DNA of 64,000 nt from Cladophialophora immunda (Eukaryota > Ascomycota > Eurotiomycetes > Chaetothyriales > Herpotrichiellaceae). The stretch is taken from NCBI RefSeq assembly GCF_000835495.1, contig NW_015622543.1:5940619-6004618 (forward strand), in the 5' to 3' direction. The notes below the pieces were generated by a model. The model saw only the letters and a list, made by a program, of their open reading frames with translations, was not told the origin of the DNA and did no database searches. The position numbers and the translations under genes are program-made. This document shows positions 24,615 to 37,700 of the stretch, piece after piece; positions within the stretch are counted from its first letter, which is position 1, and every line of letters begins with the position of its first letter.

Positions 24615-26117
24615 TATAAATAACGAAGCTGCTTCAATATCGCGGTCTGGGTCACCTAAGGAGCTGGAGTGGAAAGGAGGTAGCGTCTACATCTACCACG
24701 CTATGCAGGATTGTATTCTATACTGGTAATTGCTTGAAGATGCAAGGAATCCTTCAAAGCGCTCGATGCCTTTTCATTTGAAGCATCTCTTTGGGGAATC
24801 AACCTTAGAGATTGAGCAAAATATTCTTCCTTCGAGGGTCCGTCTAGACAGTCCGGTCTTTGCCTCTTTGTCTCTCCCTTCCCGCTCCTTTCTACTCTGG
24901 CGCGAACTTTCCCAGTATTGATAATACCTTTTATCAGAGTAGATAGTAGTATTAATAGATACAAAAACGAACCTGTGCTTACGTATGTCATTCCTGAACT
25001 TGGGATGGCGTTCATTGTACAGATCTCGCAGCTTTACAGAATAAATACATACGGCGGATCAATCATTCGAAAGTATCTTCTCTAGGCTCTTTAGTTGATT
25101 CACACTATCATCTGGACCATTGCTTGACTATTTCACATATCCAAAAATAAGTGCTCAATATCCATATCCAAGCTTCTGGTCGGGTTCCCCACTGAGTATG
25201 ACGCTTTGCCACCACCGATTGTGCGTGATATTTAACAATCTCCGGTGCGTCGCACCAAACATTTGCCCGAGTTCGCATCGCATCTGTTGTCAAATTATTC
25301 CCTTCCACTGCATCCACCGACAGTGGTGCTCAGCCAGTCGTGTTTTGAGCGTCCAAATTGGCAGTAGCCATCAGTAGAGGGTTGTCCATGAGGTTCCGTC
25401 TTCAGACCCTCTGAAAACCCATGTGCATAGCTTCTCCTCTCACCAGGCGCCTTCCATAGATTATTGGCCCTGCGTGTACTCTTTGCCAAAAGCGTAGCGT
25501 CATCATCTGTTCATCCATCCACACTATAACGTTCGATAGCGATGCTATACCTGATGTATCTGGAGATTTCATGTCGAGACTCTGATTGAGTAGTAGTACC
25601 ACTACATTCCTTTGCTTCCACTGATGGCACTCCGTCACATTTTCATCTTACTGTCTACCCCTTTGGACTTTATACCACCTCCTTCATGGAGGAGGAAATT
25701 CTCATCCTGTTTTCTTCTCTTCTCTAACTCATCCTGGTCTCAGCAAGATTCGCGATTGTCCTGAAGGCAGATTTTGCAGTTGATGCTCCCAATGCCAGAT
25801 TTACAACCCAGAATAAGTCGATAGTTGTGGTTTCTGCGAGTTACTTCAATTTGCCACTCCACAATCTCGCCGCCATTCCGGTCAACACTTGTGCGGCCTC
25901 ATATTAACGTCACCGGACAATTTGCGACTTTCATGCTGGTACCGCAAGGATGAGGCCTTATGCTCTACAGTGCCCGGTGGGTTCTGAAGCATTTGAGATT
26001 GCCCGTCGTACTAGTATGACGCAATTTTGATTTCAGTCTTCTCTTTTCCATCTTTCACCGCAACTGACACACGATTGAAAAAGCAGAGGATATTCCCACA
26101 CTATGACTTTCTCATCT
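24615..26117. other. Intergenic region, no supported gene
   Basis: 1.5 kb between the FAD oxidase and the DUF6590 gene 3' end. Only short frames without domains. Nothing else recognised. Confidence 0.55.
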
Positions 26118-28961
26118 TCAAGCCTGGCTGTTGCTGCCACCGTTCAGCTCGTTCCCGTATATCTCCAGCAGAGCAACAGAGAAACAATCCAGCCTTCCTA
26201 TGATCGCCGCCTCGATGTCATAAGCCATGCGCGTGTTTGCCACGAAGCAAGCACGACTCCATGGACTGAGTGTACCGTTGTCTATTTCAGGGTCGAGAAC
26301 TACCGCCAGGGGCGCTTTTCTCATCGTGGATTCATCCTCAGACACAAAGGGCTTTTCACCACGCACGTGTACGACTGCGTGAGCGTCTATGTCGCACTGC
26401 CTCGAACCCCCGGCCAAGTGTACAATACCTCGGCGGCCGTATGTCTTGATACGAACACAGAAGAAGTGATCTTCTTCGGCTGAAACCACCAACCACACGT
26501 TGCATTTGTACCTGCCATCATTGAGATCCACCTCATCAATGATGGTAAAGACCACACCAAGAGCAAAGGCTTCTCGCGAATGATGACGCTTTAAGGGATG
26601 CAGCGATTGCACTGAAGCACGGGAGCTCTCTTGCTCATACGTCCGCAGAGGTTCCTTGTAGGGAGCAAGGCTAGCGTCGTCCCAGTCAACCTCACCAAAA
26701 GAATCATAGATGGCGGTGTCGGCATCATTCTTCGGGCCATTGTACAAGTTCTGGGCTGCTGAACCTCTCGACTGGACCCGCAATTCCCAGACTTTGCTCA
26801 TTTGAACATCAAATTGGTCCTTTCTAGGAGACGGTTAGCACCGTCATCGGCAGGAGATGAGTCAGAATACTTGACTACGAGTCCGCATTGTTGCAGAAGG
26901 ATTTGGATTTGTGGCTTCGTGAATCCTCTTGCATGCCATTGAAAAATGCGATTTTTTGTACTTGGCCCATTGATCGTCTGGGATGTGGTGTGCACGTGGT
27001 GCGGTGGGTTGATCGGGCGTGGCTATTCTGGGCTGGAAAGCATCTGGGTTGTTCTTGTGCTTGTCTTCCTGCTCTGATTCTGGGGCTAGGTTGGCTTGAG
27101 GGTCATCCTCGAGCTCAGTGAGGTTGCTGATGCTGCCATAACCTGAGGCAAGCACGCCCTTGACAGTGGTTGGAGGGGCTTCGTCGAGGGCGTCGAGAGC
27201 GAGAGGAAATTGAGCCGCCCATGTTGGTTGTGGTTTCTCCGAGGCCTGCGAGCTTTGTTCTGATGTCTTGAAGTCAGACAGGTGGGATCGAACTGATATG
27301 TGGCTCCGACCGTCAGCAGCAACACTGCTCCTGGGCAGGGATGACTGCTCTTCTTCCAGGATTGAATCTCCAATATCCTCTCTGCCCGGCAAGGCAAGCA
27401 TAAATATGGAAAGCAAATGTCCGAAAATATGGCTCTGTAGTCTGCTTTGCTCAGCCCTCGTGGGTTCCACCGTGCCGCTTGCGTGCGCAGGCCCGGCACT
27501 ACGCGGCTCAAAGTCACAGAAAGGGCAATTCTTGAATGGTTCCTGGGATGGGCCTCCGCCTCCTTTGACCATTCGGTCGACGTCGCGCAAGGAGAGGTTT
27601 GACATGTGAGTGCTCACTAGATGGTCCCTGTACTCAAGTGATGTCGTATATTTAGACGGAGGGTGACCTGGTCCCATTCCCTCGCACCACCACTCCGTAG
27701 AATGGATCCATCTATGGTGTTCCACCCAATCATCCCAAGTCTCGAGGACTACATATGGGTTAGGACATGTTGATTCAGTGCACACGAAAGGTTGCAGGTC
27801 ATGCATGACATGTTTTCTCCAAGCTGGTGCTGCACGCTTCTGCGCGTCAACCAGGAGACAGCAGTATGGGCATTCGAAATGTGTCGCCCTGTCCGAAACA
27901 GAGGGTGGTGGGGGAAAGTCTATAGTGTTCAGAGCAAGTTTCGTCGTGGGTGCCACGGTTGTCGAGCAGGACTGCCTTTTTAGAATCGTTCATTTGGAAT
28001 GTCGTTGCGAGAGTTGGTGCGGTCATGCCACTTCGAGCCGACTTGCGGTCGGCAATGACATTGTTCGGAGAAGGTTCCTCTGCCTTTGCATTCTCGACGG
28101 TCGGCAGAATACTAGCAGACTCCTCAATGTTACCTGACAAAGTTACACCGTAAGCGAGCCGCTTTTGATGCCATTGTTGGTACATAAATTGCCGTCGCCG
28201 GGAAGAAATGACCTTGCATAGTCTTGATAGGAGAGGCCCTGTAATTTGGTATCAATGACGAAGAACAAGCGGCAAGTATGTTTCCTCAAATATTTTAGTT
28301 TGATTGATTCCATCCTCGTCATAATGCACGTAATTTGCAGCTTTGGTGCCACGACTTTGTATTCCAGAAAGTCGAATAACGCGAGCGAGATGGATAAGCT
28401 TGGTGATAAGATCGGAAATGTTTTCGAGATGATTCTGTATTTCCAAGCATGTAATCTCAAAACCTGTCAGGTGTTCTATCTCGCTGGCCGAGTCGTCCCC
28501 TCCATCCAGGTCGGATTCTTCTACAGCGTTATCTGTGTATTCTCGGTTCTCCTTGAGAAGGAGCGATACTGATAATCATTAGCGGTATTCACGACTTGCA
28601 CAAAGCAAGCTACCTTCCACAAGATCGGAGTCGAGCGACTGGAGCAAGGACACAATGCCCTGCTTGACTTCGCTGGCTTCTCGTAGTCTGTAGTTAAGAG
28701 ATGCATGATCAGAAGCAAAAACGCCAATATTACCAGCCCACACTCGGAACTGTTCAAACTCGTCACGGAAGTCAGAGATGGTGAGGAGGGGCGCGCATCC
28801 CCAGGCTGTTCAAATAGGAGTGGAATGCGATGACCGACAGCCTCATCCTTACTGGCGAGGCCCAGTATTCGACGAAATCTCCTGCGGCACAGCTCAGCAT
28901 GACGTTGGATCAGGAACTCGTCCCCCGCGGCTAGATCAGTCTCAGTCTGCATATTTGGCAT
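26118..28961 (-). pseudogene. C2H2 zinc-finger plus DUF6590 protein, apparently disrupted
   Basis: Multi-exon gene starting at the ATG at 28961. Readable introns are 28806-28852, 28569-28613 and 26820-26870. The N-terminal helical region (DEFEQFRVWAGNIGVF, LNYRLREASEVK) and SSRRRQFMYQQWHQKR match the widespread fungal family that precedes C2H2-like fingers (FECPYCCLLV, WRKHVMHDLQPFVC, NCPFCDFEPR). After the last intron a DUF6590 domain follows (VVFTIIDEVD, VRIKTYGRRG, DAHAVVHV). Two problems exist. An in-frame TGA lies at 28252-28254 between clearly homologous segments. A frame change near 27,960-28,080 can be bridged only by a weak intron. Either this is a pseudogene or it has unusual introns. 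It is head-to-head with a DUF7580 gene that has a similar lesion. Confidence 0.72.
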
Positions 28962-29367
28962 AAACAATACTAAACGGGCACTGAGAAGTTTTGCTTTGTA
29001 TCAAGTGGGAGATGTTCGAGCCTTATCCAATAATCCTCTCAGAAGAATACGCCCGGCACGCGAGTGTGGCGTGGCAGATACGAGGCAGATTTCGATATCC
29101 ACAGACGAAGACGAGGCTGCGGACGTTGTCAAAGGCGCGTGCATCAAACAGCGAGCGGGGCAATCGGCTATTCCAAAGATGGTTAGCAGTAGGTGGCGCA
29201 GCCAAGCCAGGCGCAAGCACCGCCCCTTCTTCAACTGCCTTCTCGCTTCGGACCTTGTAGTCAGTCACAAAAGCGGCAAATCCCCCATTCAGAGGTTCTG
29301 CAGTTCCTTTCAAGAATATTCAACTATTCAAAAACGGCCCATCCGTGTCACTCAACTTCGTTAGTCC
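28962..29367. promoter_or_regulatory. Divergent intergenic region, DUF6590 / DUF7580 genes
   Basis: About 400 bp between two divergently oriented genes. No supported gene. It may hold two promoters if either gene is still transcribed. Confidence 0.4.
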
Positions 29368-31112
29368 CTGTCCGGGATCGAGATTGTTGGCCTGGTGCTG
29401 GGTGCTGTGCCTTTATTCATCTCTGTCGCTGAACACTATCGCGGCGCTCTTCAGTTCATTATACGCGCTATCCACCAAAAACAATTCATCAAACAATATA
29501 AGGATGAGCTTGAACTCCAGCGAACCTTGCTGTGCTTATATGTCAAAGCGGTAGTAGGGAGGACGGACTTGCCACCAGAGGCGCAGGCGGAGCTGATTGA
29601 CCACCCCGACGGAAATGCATGGCGAAGACCCAATGTAGTCAAAGAACTCCGCAATGAACTTAAGGACGCTTATCAGCCCTTTATTGCTCTCCTGGTCATG
29701 ATTTGTACCACTTTGGCGAAGCAAATTCTGACTGACGATGCCACAGTCGATAACTCAACGAAAGATGAGCTCGTAAGTCCGCTGGCATCCTTCGGAAATT
29801 TTGTTCTGCAGACCTGACAACAGACGAGGTCAACAAATTGGAAAAGCTTTGCCTTGATGCTGCGCAGCAGGACGCTTCAGGACAGCAAGATGTTTGGAAG
29901 AGGATCAAGGTTAGTCGGAAACAGGCTGAAAGACTGTGAATGTTGGCTGAGCTGAAGTCTTATAACGTTTCCTTGGAAAAGCTGGGAAGTACCGCAAATC
30001 ATGTAAAGCCATACGAACGGAAACAGCAAGTGAGGAGAGCCCATACCACATTCCAACTCCGAGGCGACTCTGAGAAACTCTACAAAGTCATCTGCAGAGC
30101 CTGCAACTGTCAGCCCCTCAAACAGAGGAACGTTGGCCTTGGCTTGGCCGTGCACGATCATGACAATGCCTCTACGGAAGACCTATGCTTTCAACTGCTG
30201 CTATTTGGTCCTGATGACAAAGTTTGCAAAGTGTCTATCAAGATGATGAAGGCGTCGGAGCCAGCAGAACCACCAGCGAAGAAGGTACGGATCGCTCTTC
30301 CAAAGAGTCATGTTATGAGCGAACCATGCGACAAAGTGCAAAGGTTGCATGACATATGCAAAGAGACTCAGCTGGCTCAGCAGAGTAAGGCCCCCCTTCA
30401 GCTCGTTATTGACGAGAAAGGCGACCTGTATACCATCTCTAGCGCGCAGTCGAGCATCACGCCGCCCGTCCAGGACCCTGTTCTGTCTCTATGGGAGGTC
30501 ATGTCAAACTTCAAGCTCAACGATCGCAAGTGGTGGCTACAACGCGAGAAAGCTATTCTCGCAGTGATACTCTCTTACTCACTCCTCCAACTGCACGAAA
30601 GCTCATGGTGGCAGACCTTGTGGAACTCTGAGGGTATCTCATTCCACGGTGTGGGATCTTCTAACCTGACGGCTGGCCGCAGTCCAGATCAACGCATCCG
30701 ACTACGGAGGCCGTTCGCTCGCTCGGTCATCACTGAAGCGGATGTCTCAGGAGGGCCAGGCGCCGCACCACGGAGAAATGCACATCTCCACGCCCTGGGG
30801 ATCATCTTGCTTGAAATCTACTTGGATCGGCCCATCAAAGACGATGTCGACGCGGTGGGTGGGACTGACTATCGAGCGGTCGCACAAGACCTGCTGGAAA
30901 AACACTCTGATGACATGGACATGACGCCCGAGTATCTTCGCGGGATCCGCTTTTGTCTGTGCCCGCATCCAAACCCTTACTCTGGCTCGTTCAGCTTTGT
31001 GGATAAAGGGTTCCGCGAGATTTTCTACACTGAAGTGATCTCCCTACTCGAGGACAACTTGATGTCGAGGTTCGAGGTCAATGATACCATTTGGCAGAAT
31101 AGAGAGGACTAG
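29368..31112 (+). pseudogene. DUF7580 protein, probably disrupted by an in-frame TGA
   Basis: Exon 1 (29368-29772) encodes the usual opening GIEIVGLVLGAVPLFISVAEHY. An intron (29773-29828, donor GTAAGT) leads to exon 2. The family then reads WKRIKVSRKQAERL, TGA (29937-29939), MLAELKSYNVSLEKL in one frame, so a stop codon sits inside a conserved helix. A 42 nt intron (donor GTTAGT, 29898-29939 region and just beyond) could skip it but would delete conserved residues. The remainder up to 31112 carries the DUF7580 C-terminal domain (LGIILLEIYLDRPI, kinase-like fold). The codon where relatives have ATG (MSGIE) is CTG at 29368. DUF7580 proteins are fungal-specific and of unknown function. Confidence 0.72.
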
Positions 31113-32394
31113 GCCGTCGTCATCGGAGACTCTTTCGTTGTAAGTTCAATTCAGTCGTGTACCTACAACCCTATGGAGTGGAAAGTTTCTGCCATTGGGA
31201 ATGGCTCTTTCGAACGTGTGATAGACCAGAAACGGAGAATCCTCGAGCCACAGCTCCGGTCAATGGAGAGTGGCCGATGCTTTGGCTAGCGAGGCCCTCG
31301 CAATTTCAGAGCACCAGTTGAAGGAGGCCAAGTATTAGTGTGACTACAGCGCCGAGCGGAAATTCAAATATTAGAAAAGTATGCCGAGCGCACAGTTTTA
31401 TCAGTCTAAGGATGTTGCAGTTGTACTCGCAACGAGGCTGTCGTAAATATTTATTGTACAAAAATTCGGTGTCCAGAAGGGCTAGATGACATCAACGCAG
31501 CGTGCGGCTTCGAGACAGCCGCATAGTCGCACTGCTGTTATTATTCAAAGACGCGGAAGGCTGAGGCGGCATGAGCCTGCATCCATATTTGTTGATTTGT
31601 GTAATCAAAATGTATACACCCAGAAATATCATGGCTCCGAAGATATTGTGCTTGCTCCCAACCCGCGCCGTCTTCAACAGACTCTCCGAGATTTTCAACC
31701 TCCCATTCACATTTTCAAGGTGATGTTGTCGAAACAAATAGGACGCTCAAATGCCAGTCCTCTGTCTCAGGTGAGGGGGATGCGATTGCTTATTTGATTC
31801 AGGCTCATTCAACATCAGAGCGTCGTTCTCCGATCGTGTGGTAGCAGCGCAGGGGGTCAGATGCGGCTCGGATGTGCTTAAGACGTACAGTCTCATTACA
31901 CTGCAGACTTGTACGAGGTCTGAGGTGGCGACCTCGAGTCCTTCGACCGTTTGCTCTTTCTGCCGTCAATTTCTCAGACCCAGTTGTCACAGTAGATTTA
32001 CTGAACTCTAACCCTTCTGAGAGAAAGCGTTCCGGCGAAAGACGTAGCGCAGATCAAGAACATCGAGATGAGGTTCTCCGCAGACAGTAATATTACGAAT
32101 AGCGGGGTACCGCTCGCGGCAACACATGGGGCAGGGAGAAAAAGGGGCCCAAGAAAATGAATGGGGGTTGGCCTTAGCGTTGCCGGCCCCAATGTCGCTC
32201 CCAGCTCGGTTTCCCAAAGTTGCGGGGCAATCATGCTGGGGGTTTGCCAGGACTTGTGCTACCAATGGAAGTTTGCACAGGAAACATATGAATACTAACC
32301 GCGTATTCATGCTCAGTGCTGGCAACCTGGACGTGAGGTCTCAACCATTCCCATCCTCCACAACATTTTTGCCTTTCTCGCGACATCTACCGTG
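31113..32394. other. Intergenic region, no supported gene
   Basis: 1.3 kb between the DUF7580 gene and the P450. Short frames only. The last few hundred bases should contain the P450 promoter. Confidence 0.55.
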
Positions 32395-34308
32395 ATGTCC
32401 TTCTTACTTCTATCCAGCGCCCTTCTGGCGGCGAGCCTCTTGCTGTATGTTTGCTTGTTCGTCGGCAGGCGAGGCCGCAATTTTCCAGATGGTATATCAA
32501 CGTTCTATCTACCACATGTCTGCATTTTCTGACAATGTGACATAGGTCCGCCAACATTGCCAATCATTGGTAACTTGCACCAGCTCCCCAAGCAGAAGCT
32601 CTACCTTCAGTGAGTCTCCTCCTTGCCAGGCTACGTTCCTGCCTGACAATTATAGATTCACTGAATGGGCCAAGAAGTATGGCGGTTTGTACACTATTAA
32701 ACTCGGACCCGGTACTGTAGCTGTTCTCACAGACCGGCGGATTATCAAACAACTTTTGGAGAAGAAGAGCGCCACGTCCAGTAACCGACCGCCAAATGAA
32801 GTTGGCCGGATTATTGGCGAAGGCGACCATGTGCTTCTCATGAATAACACGCCAACCTGGCGTGTTATGAGAAAAGTGATCCATCAGGATTTCACGGAAA
32901 CTCTGTGCGACAAAGAACACACCAAGATTCAGCAGCAGGAGATGATCCAATTACTTCATGACATGCTTGAAACCCCTGAAAATTGGGCCGGTCACCTCAA
33001 GAGGACTACCAACAGCATCGTCATGAGTGTGGGTAGGCGCATCCCTGGTCACTATCGCCGCTTACTTAGCCCCGTTTGATAGACGTAACGCTGACGGTTA
33101 CTAATCGTACCAGTATATGGTATTCGCTCCCCATCGACCAAGGCTGCACATATGGAAAGACTCGAGGCGCTGCTCCAAAAGTGGGCCAGGATACAGGAGT
33201 TCGGAGCCACTCCGCCTGTTGATATTTTTCCCTTCTTGAAGGCGATCCCAGAACAACTCCTCGGTAACTGGGTGACCAGAGCTAGAGTGGTCCATGACGA
33301 GATGCATGACCTTTACACCGGTCTTTTGAACTCAGTCATCAAGAGGCGACAGGCCATAGGGTCTCAGCACACCGTCCTTGACCGGCTACTGGATCAGCAG
33401 GAGAAGACAGGGCTTACGATCCATCAAGTCACCCTGCTCGCCGGTGTCGCTATCAAGGGAGGCTCCGATACTTCGGCTTCAGTCCTGACCTCCTTTGTCC
33501 AGGCCATGGTGGTGTACCCGGAGGTGCAGAGAAAGGCAAAACTTGAAATCGATTCTGTTTTGGGCGAGGATAGGATTCCGGAATGGTCTGACTACGACAA
33601 GCTACCATACGTGGCTCAGATCGTCAAAGAATCCCACCGCTGGCGGCCTGTGGCTCCTCTCTCAGTACCACACGCTCTTTCTGAGGGTACTGTGCCGTCT
33701 TTCAGAGCATACATACATGTGTGGCGCTAACTCGTCTCTGTGTAGATGAATGGATCGATGGCAAATTCTTGCCAAAGGGTACAATATGCTTCGTCAACGT
33801 CTGGGGCCTCCACCACGACGACACAAAATTCCCCAATCACGAAGCCTTCGATCCAGACCACTACAAGGGCCGCACGCTGCTCGCAGCAGAGTACGCCAAT
33901 TCCCCCGACTATGAGAACCGCGATCACTATGGCTATGGTAAATTTCACCCCACATTTACAATCTTTCTTCGTTCTGACTAACTCCATTGGCTCCTAGGCC
34001 ACGGCCGCCGCTTATGTCCTGGCATCCATCTAGCGGAGCGCAATCTGTTCCACGCCATCTCCAAGATCCTGTGGGCCTTCGATATCGAGAAAGCAACCGA
34101 CCCGGAGACCGGCAAGCCTATCGAGCCCGACACGGACGTCGTCACCGGGTACAGGGAAGGTCTGACCGCTTGTGCGTACGACTTCCCCGTCAAACTCACA
34201 GTGCGGTCCCCAGCGAGGCGCGAGGCCATCGAGCGGGAGTACAAGGAGGCTTGCGCCAATTTCTTTCCACAGTACGAGAAGGTCGGTCTGGAAACTTGCC
34301 TGGAATGA
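32395..34308 (+). CDS. Cytochrome P450 monooxygenase
   Basis: Six exons (32395-32491, 32546-32609, 32656-33032, 33114-33686, 33746-33937, 33998-34308) give 537 aa. An N-terminal membrane anchor (FLLLSSALLAASLLLYVCLF) precedes the proline-rich hinge (PPTLPIIGNLHQLP). The I-helix reads KGGSDTSASV, the K-helix ExxR is ESHR, and the heme loop is YGHGRRLCPG with the ligand at Cys441. The exon structure and hinge resemble the OrdA-like fungal P450 group. It hydroxylates or otherwise oxidises a hydrophobic substrate at the ER. It is followed by remnants of an MFS transporter, so it may once have belonged to an oxidation-plus-export unit. The substrate is unknown. Confidence 0.93.
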
Positions 34309-34560
34309 CTTCCCTCATGTATGCAGTCTAGGTACTACTTAAGTGGTGGACCATTCGAACTTGGGATGAATTATTACGACGGGTTCCCAAGCGTCGTCTA
34401 CTTTGCAACGATGGTACAAATCAACTTATGTAGAGTCATCCCATATCAACACTGTTTCGGAGGACGTTTTCTCTTGTTCTCACATTCGCACGATAAATAC
34501 ACAAGCCCTCAAGTTCTTCTAGCGCTCATCTCGTCTTCGCTGTAAGTGTATCCACAGCTC
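34309..34560. other. 3' flank of the P450, nothing recognised
   Basis: Short stretch between the P450 stop and the MFS remnant. It probably contains the P450 3' untranslated region. Confidence 0.4.
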
Positions 34561-34769
34561 TAAAAGAATACCCTCCACTCGAAACCAACGGAAACGGAGC
34601 GAGCATATGTATGTTGCTCCAGCCGTACGTGTTTTGGGCCCATGAGAGTCCAAAGCGCAATAGGACCGTGCTGGCTGTCAGGAGAATATAGTCTATACAG
34701 TCCAGAGAGATAATTTTAGCTCATCGAAAGGGCAATCTGCAACTCTCGTGGTGGTGAGTTATACAGCAC
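34561..34769 (-). pseudogene. MFS transporter remnant, middle part, downstream of the hAT insertion
   Basis: Read on the minus strand from the left copy of the target duplication, the sequence gives YNSPPRELQIALSMS and, after a frame shift, DYILLTASTVLL and LSWAQNTYGWSNIHM. These match the middle loop and the following membrane segment of fungal MFS drug or siderophore transporters. It continues the frame of the remnant on the other side of the hAT element (38107-38780). An internal TAA, frame changes and loss of most of the C-terminal half show it is a relic. Confidence 0.7.
34762..34769. repeat. Target-site duplication, left copy
   Basis: TACAGCAC directly precedes the hAT left terminus and is repeated exactly after the right terminus (38099-38106). 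Eight bases is the hAT-superfamily duplication length. Confidence 0.95.
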
Positions 34770-37700
34770 CAGGGTGGTTTTCGATACCTCGGGTATCGAA
34801 AGGTACTAGTATAATACTAGTATTAGCGTGTATTATAAGTATTATAAGTATTATAATACTTCTTAGCATTCCTCACACACCGTACACACCGCTCTTTAAA
34901 AATCTTTCCCTTTCTTTTTCTCGTACGCACTTATTCTTCTCAAGGATAATATATGGATTCTGAGATAGATTCATCTCTTCAGGAGCCTTCTACTATTACA
35001 GATTCAGTTTCAACAACCTTAAAAAGAGGTATATCTACTTCAAAAACATAGGCTTATACTCGTACGCTACTTAAACACGAACCTAAATATAAAGATGGAC
35101 ATTGACTCCTATATTATACGCATTATCTTCTCGATAAATCGTACAATACTATAGTCACTATAAACTTTCGAAAATATCTAAAATTATAGCATAAGATCGA
35201 CGTTTAAGAGGATCCTAGTACGGTTCAGTTATTAGTACTTCAAAATCTTCAAAGGCTTTATTAATAAGCAGCGATTTATAAATAAACGTACGAAATAGAT
35301 TCTTAAGTCTTTTCGAAAGTACTTAATTAAGAGATTATTAATGAGGCACTCATCTCATTAATTATCGTACGAAATCTTCCATTCCGAACCGTTAAATCGC
35401 CTAAATTCCATACCTTTTGTCAAATTCTTAATCTAAAAGTCTAGGATTATCTCTATACGGCACACTTAATAGTCCTAAACCTCATTAAGCGATCATACCT
35501 TACTTAGAAAGATATCGTACGGAAAAGACTTTAGTTAGTAACATTAAATATTTATGTCTCCGTTAATATCTAGACTTCACTAAATTAACTTCTACTCCTA
35601 GGAATCTACGCTCATTTTATATAGTACGATTAAAATACTATATTAAAAGCCCTTCTCGCTCTTCATACGGTTTTAAGTTATACTAGATCTAAATAATTCA
35701 ATACTCTTCTTCCAGTCCTTTAAGAATATAGGATCGTCTAAAAGCTAAGTGTAATTATTAGTAATAATGTAACCTTAAATAATATACTTTCACGTACGAT
35801 TATCGATTACTTATAAGTGGAAGAGGATCTTAAATAGAACCCTATCTATTAAAGAATTCGCTATATAGGTTATATTATTAACCTAGCCGTATAGGCTTTT
35901 CTATTTTAAGATCTTATTAAAATCAGTTAACTTAAAGCGTATAACGAATAAGAGATATTAACGGAAGATTAAGAGGAAATTAAATAATAACGAATACTAT
36001 TTCGAAAATTTAGACTACTAGGCTAACTTTATAATATCGTTATATATATTCGAAGTTCTTCTAGTCGTACAGAGAAATTCAAATAGCTTATAAATCGAAT
36101 AATCTCTCTCGATAACCGTACGAGATAGAATAGCTAGTACTTAATACTTACTATAGCTATTAAAAAGTTAGAATTAATCGACTTATATATAAAGAATCAC
36201 CTATTAGATCTTCAAGCGGATTATCTTACTCTCGAAGCCTAGGATCGACTATGTACGATTAAGACATTTCTTTAACTATTCTATCGAGCTACATTAGAAA
36301 CTTAAGGTAATTAGGTAATAATTAATCGTATACTCTTTATAATAGATATCCTTATTTAGTACTTTAAAAAAGCTCTTATACGTATATCTAATACTAAAGA
36401 AAGTATAACTAACTATACGATAGACTTAATATACTTCTAATTACGAATTCTATTATCGAATTAAGAAAGGGTGGGAAGTTTTCGATAAGTACTATAAAAA
36501 GACGGATAAATCTCCTCTATACGTAGCCGCTCTTATACTTTATCTAAATCGCCGTACGAAGTATATTCGTGTAAATTAGAAGAAGAAATGGTAAATACTA
36601 GTATTAAAAAAGGTTAAGGAGCTTTAGGAGTCCTATCGTGAGAAAATACCCTTATCCTCGATATCTTTATCGTACGAAGGAGACTCTACTTAATCTTAAG
36701 ATCTTAATAAGTTTAATCGAATTACTTAAGACTTAGGGAGATATACGCGTCTAGTAAGTTAAGATAAGTAGGAAGACTATAGTAATAGATAACCGTACGA
36801 TATTAGAAAACAATCTACGTTAGGGTGGTGATATTAAGACGAACAAAGGAAACGTTAGCTAAGGTTATCGTATATAGTAATTGATATTTTATTAATCTTA
36901 GCTATAAGCGATGAACTAGAACGAGTCTTCTCTAGTGCACGTCGTACGGTCTCTTAGGAAAGGGCACAATTAGGGGTAGAAAGTCTTAAATATATAGAGT
37001 GTTTAAAACATTAGAAACGTAGTGGAATCTCAGTTGATATTAATTAAGATTATAATGTACGATTTGACTTATTTAGTTTCGTCTTTCGACTACTTATCCT
37101 ATCCGCTACGTAGAGGCATAAGTTATAGTAGGTGTCGCCGATAACCCTAGGCGACTAGGTATGTACGATATATACTTATACTTATACTTATGCTCGCATA
37201 GGGAGACAAAAAGAAATCTCGTACGTACCTAAAGTTGAATTAGATTTTGGGCCGAAGCCCTAGTTAGGATAATTTGAAGGTTATTATCGTCCTTATCGTC
37301 CGACGACAATTCCATAGTCTCCTCCCTATTATTATCGTCCGTAGCTAATGAATAACGTGACGTATAATCACGCTACTTACAATTAGTATAGGCCCCCCTA
37401 AAGTATTCTGGAAGTTAGCGACACTCTCGAAAAGGCGTTAGATAGTTCGTACACTGATTACAGTGCCGAACTAGTCGTACGCTACGTAATTGAATTAATA
37501 CGGCGTTAATATAGGAGGGCCGGTGGGACCTAAGCTGCCTAGGTATGATGTAGCCACGGACAAAGGCTACATCAAGACCTGGCATTGCTAGGGCCTAACG
37601 ACTTTAAGGACTATGGGCGTACGGAGCTAACTCCTGCCCGCCCATAAGTAAAAGCGGTACTCGCTGCAATGCTAAATTAGTAGTAGTAAGGGCGGTAGCG

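Noticed and set aside
28226..28253. A 28 nt GT-AG stretch that would remove the TGA in the C2H2-DUF6590 gene
   Set aside because: Too short to be spliced and it would break the reading frame.
29898..29939. A 42 nt intron that would remove the TGA in the DUF7580 gene
   Set aside because: Frame would be kept, but it is shorter than every other intron in the window and would delete residues that match the family. Disruption is the simpler reading, though not proven.
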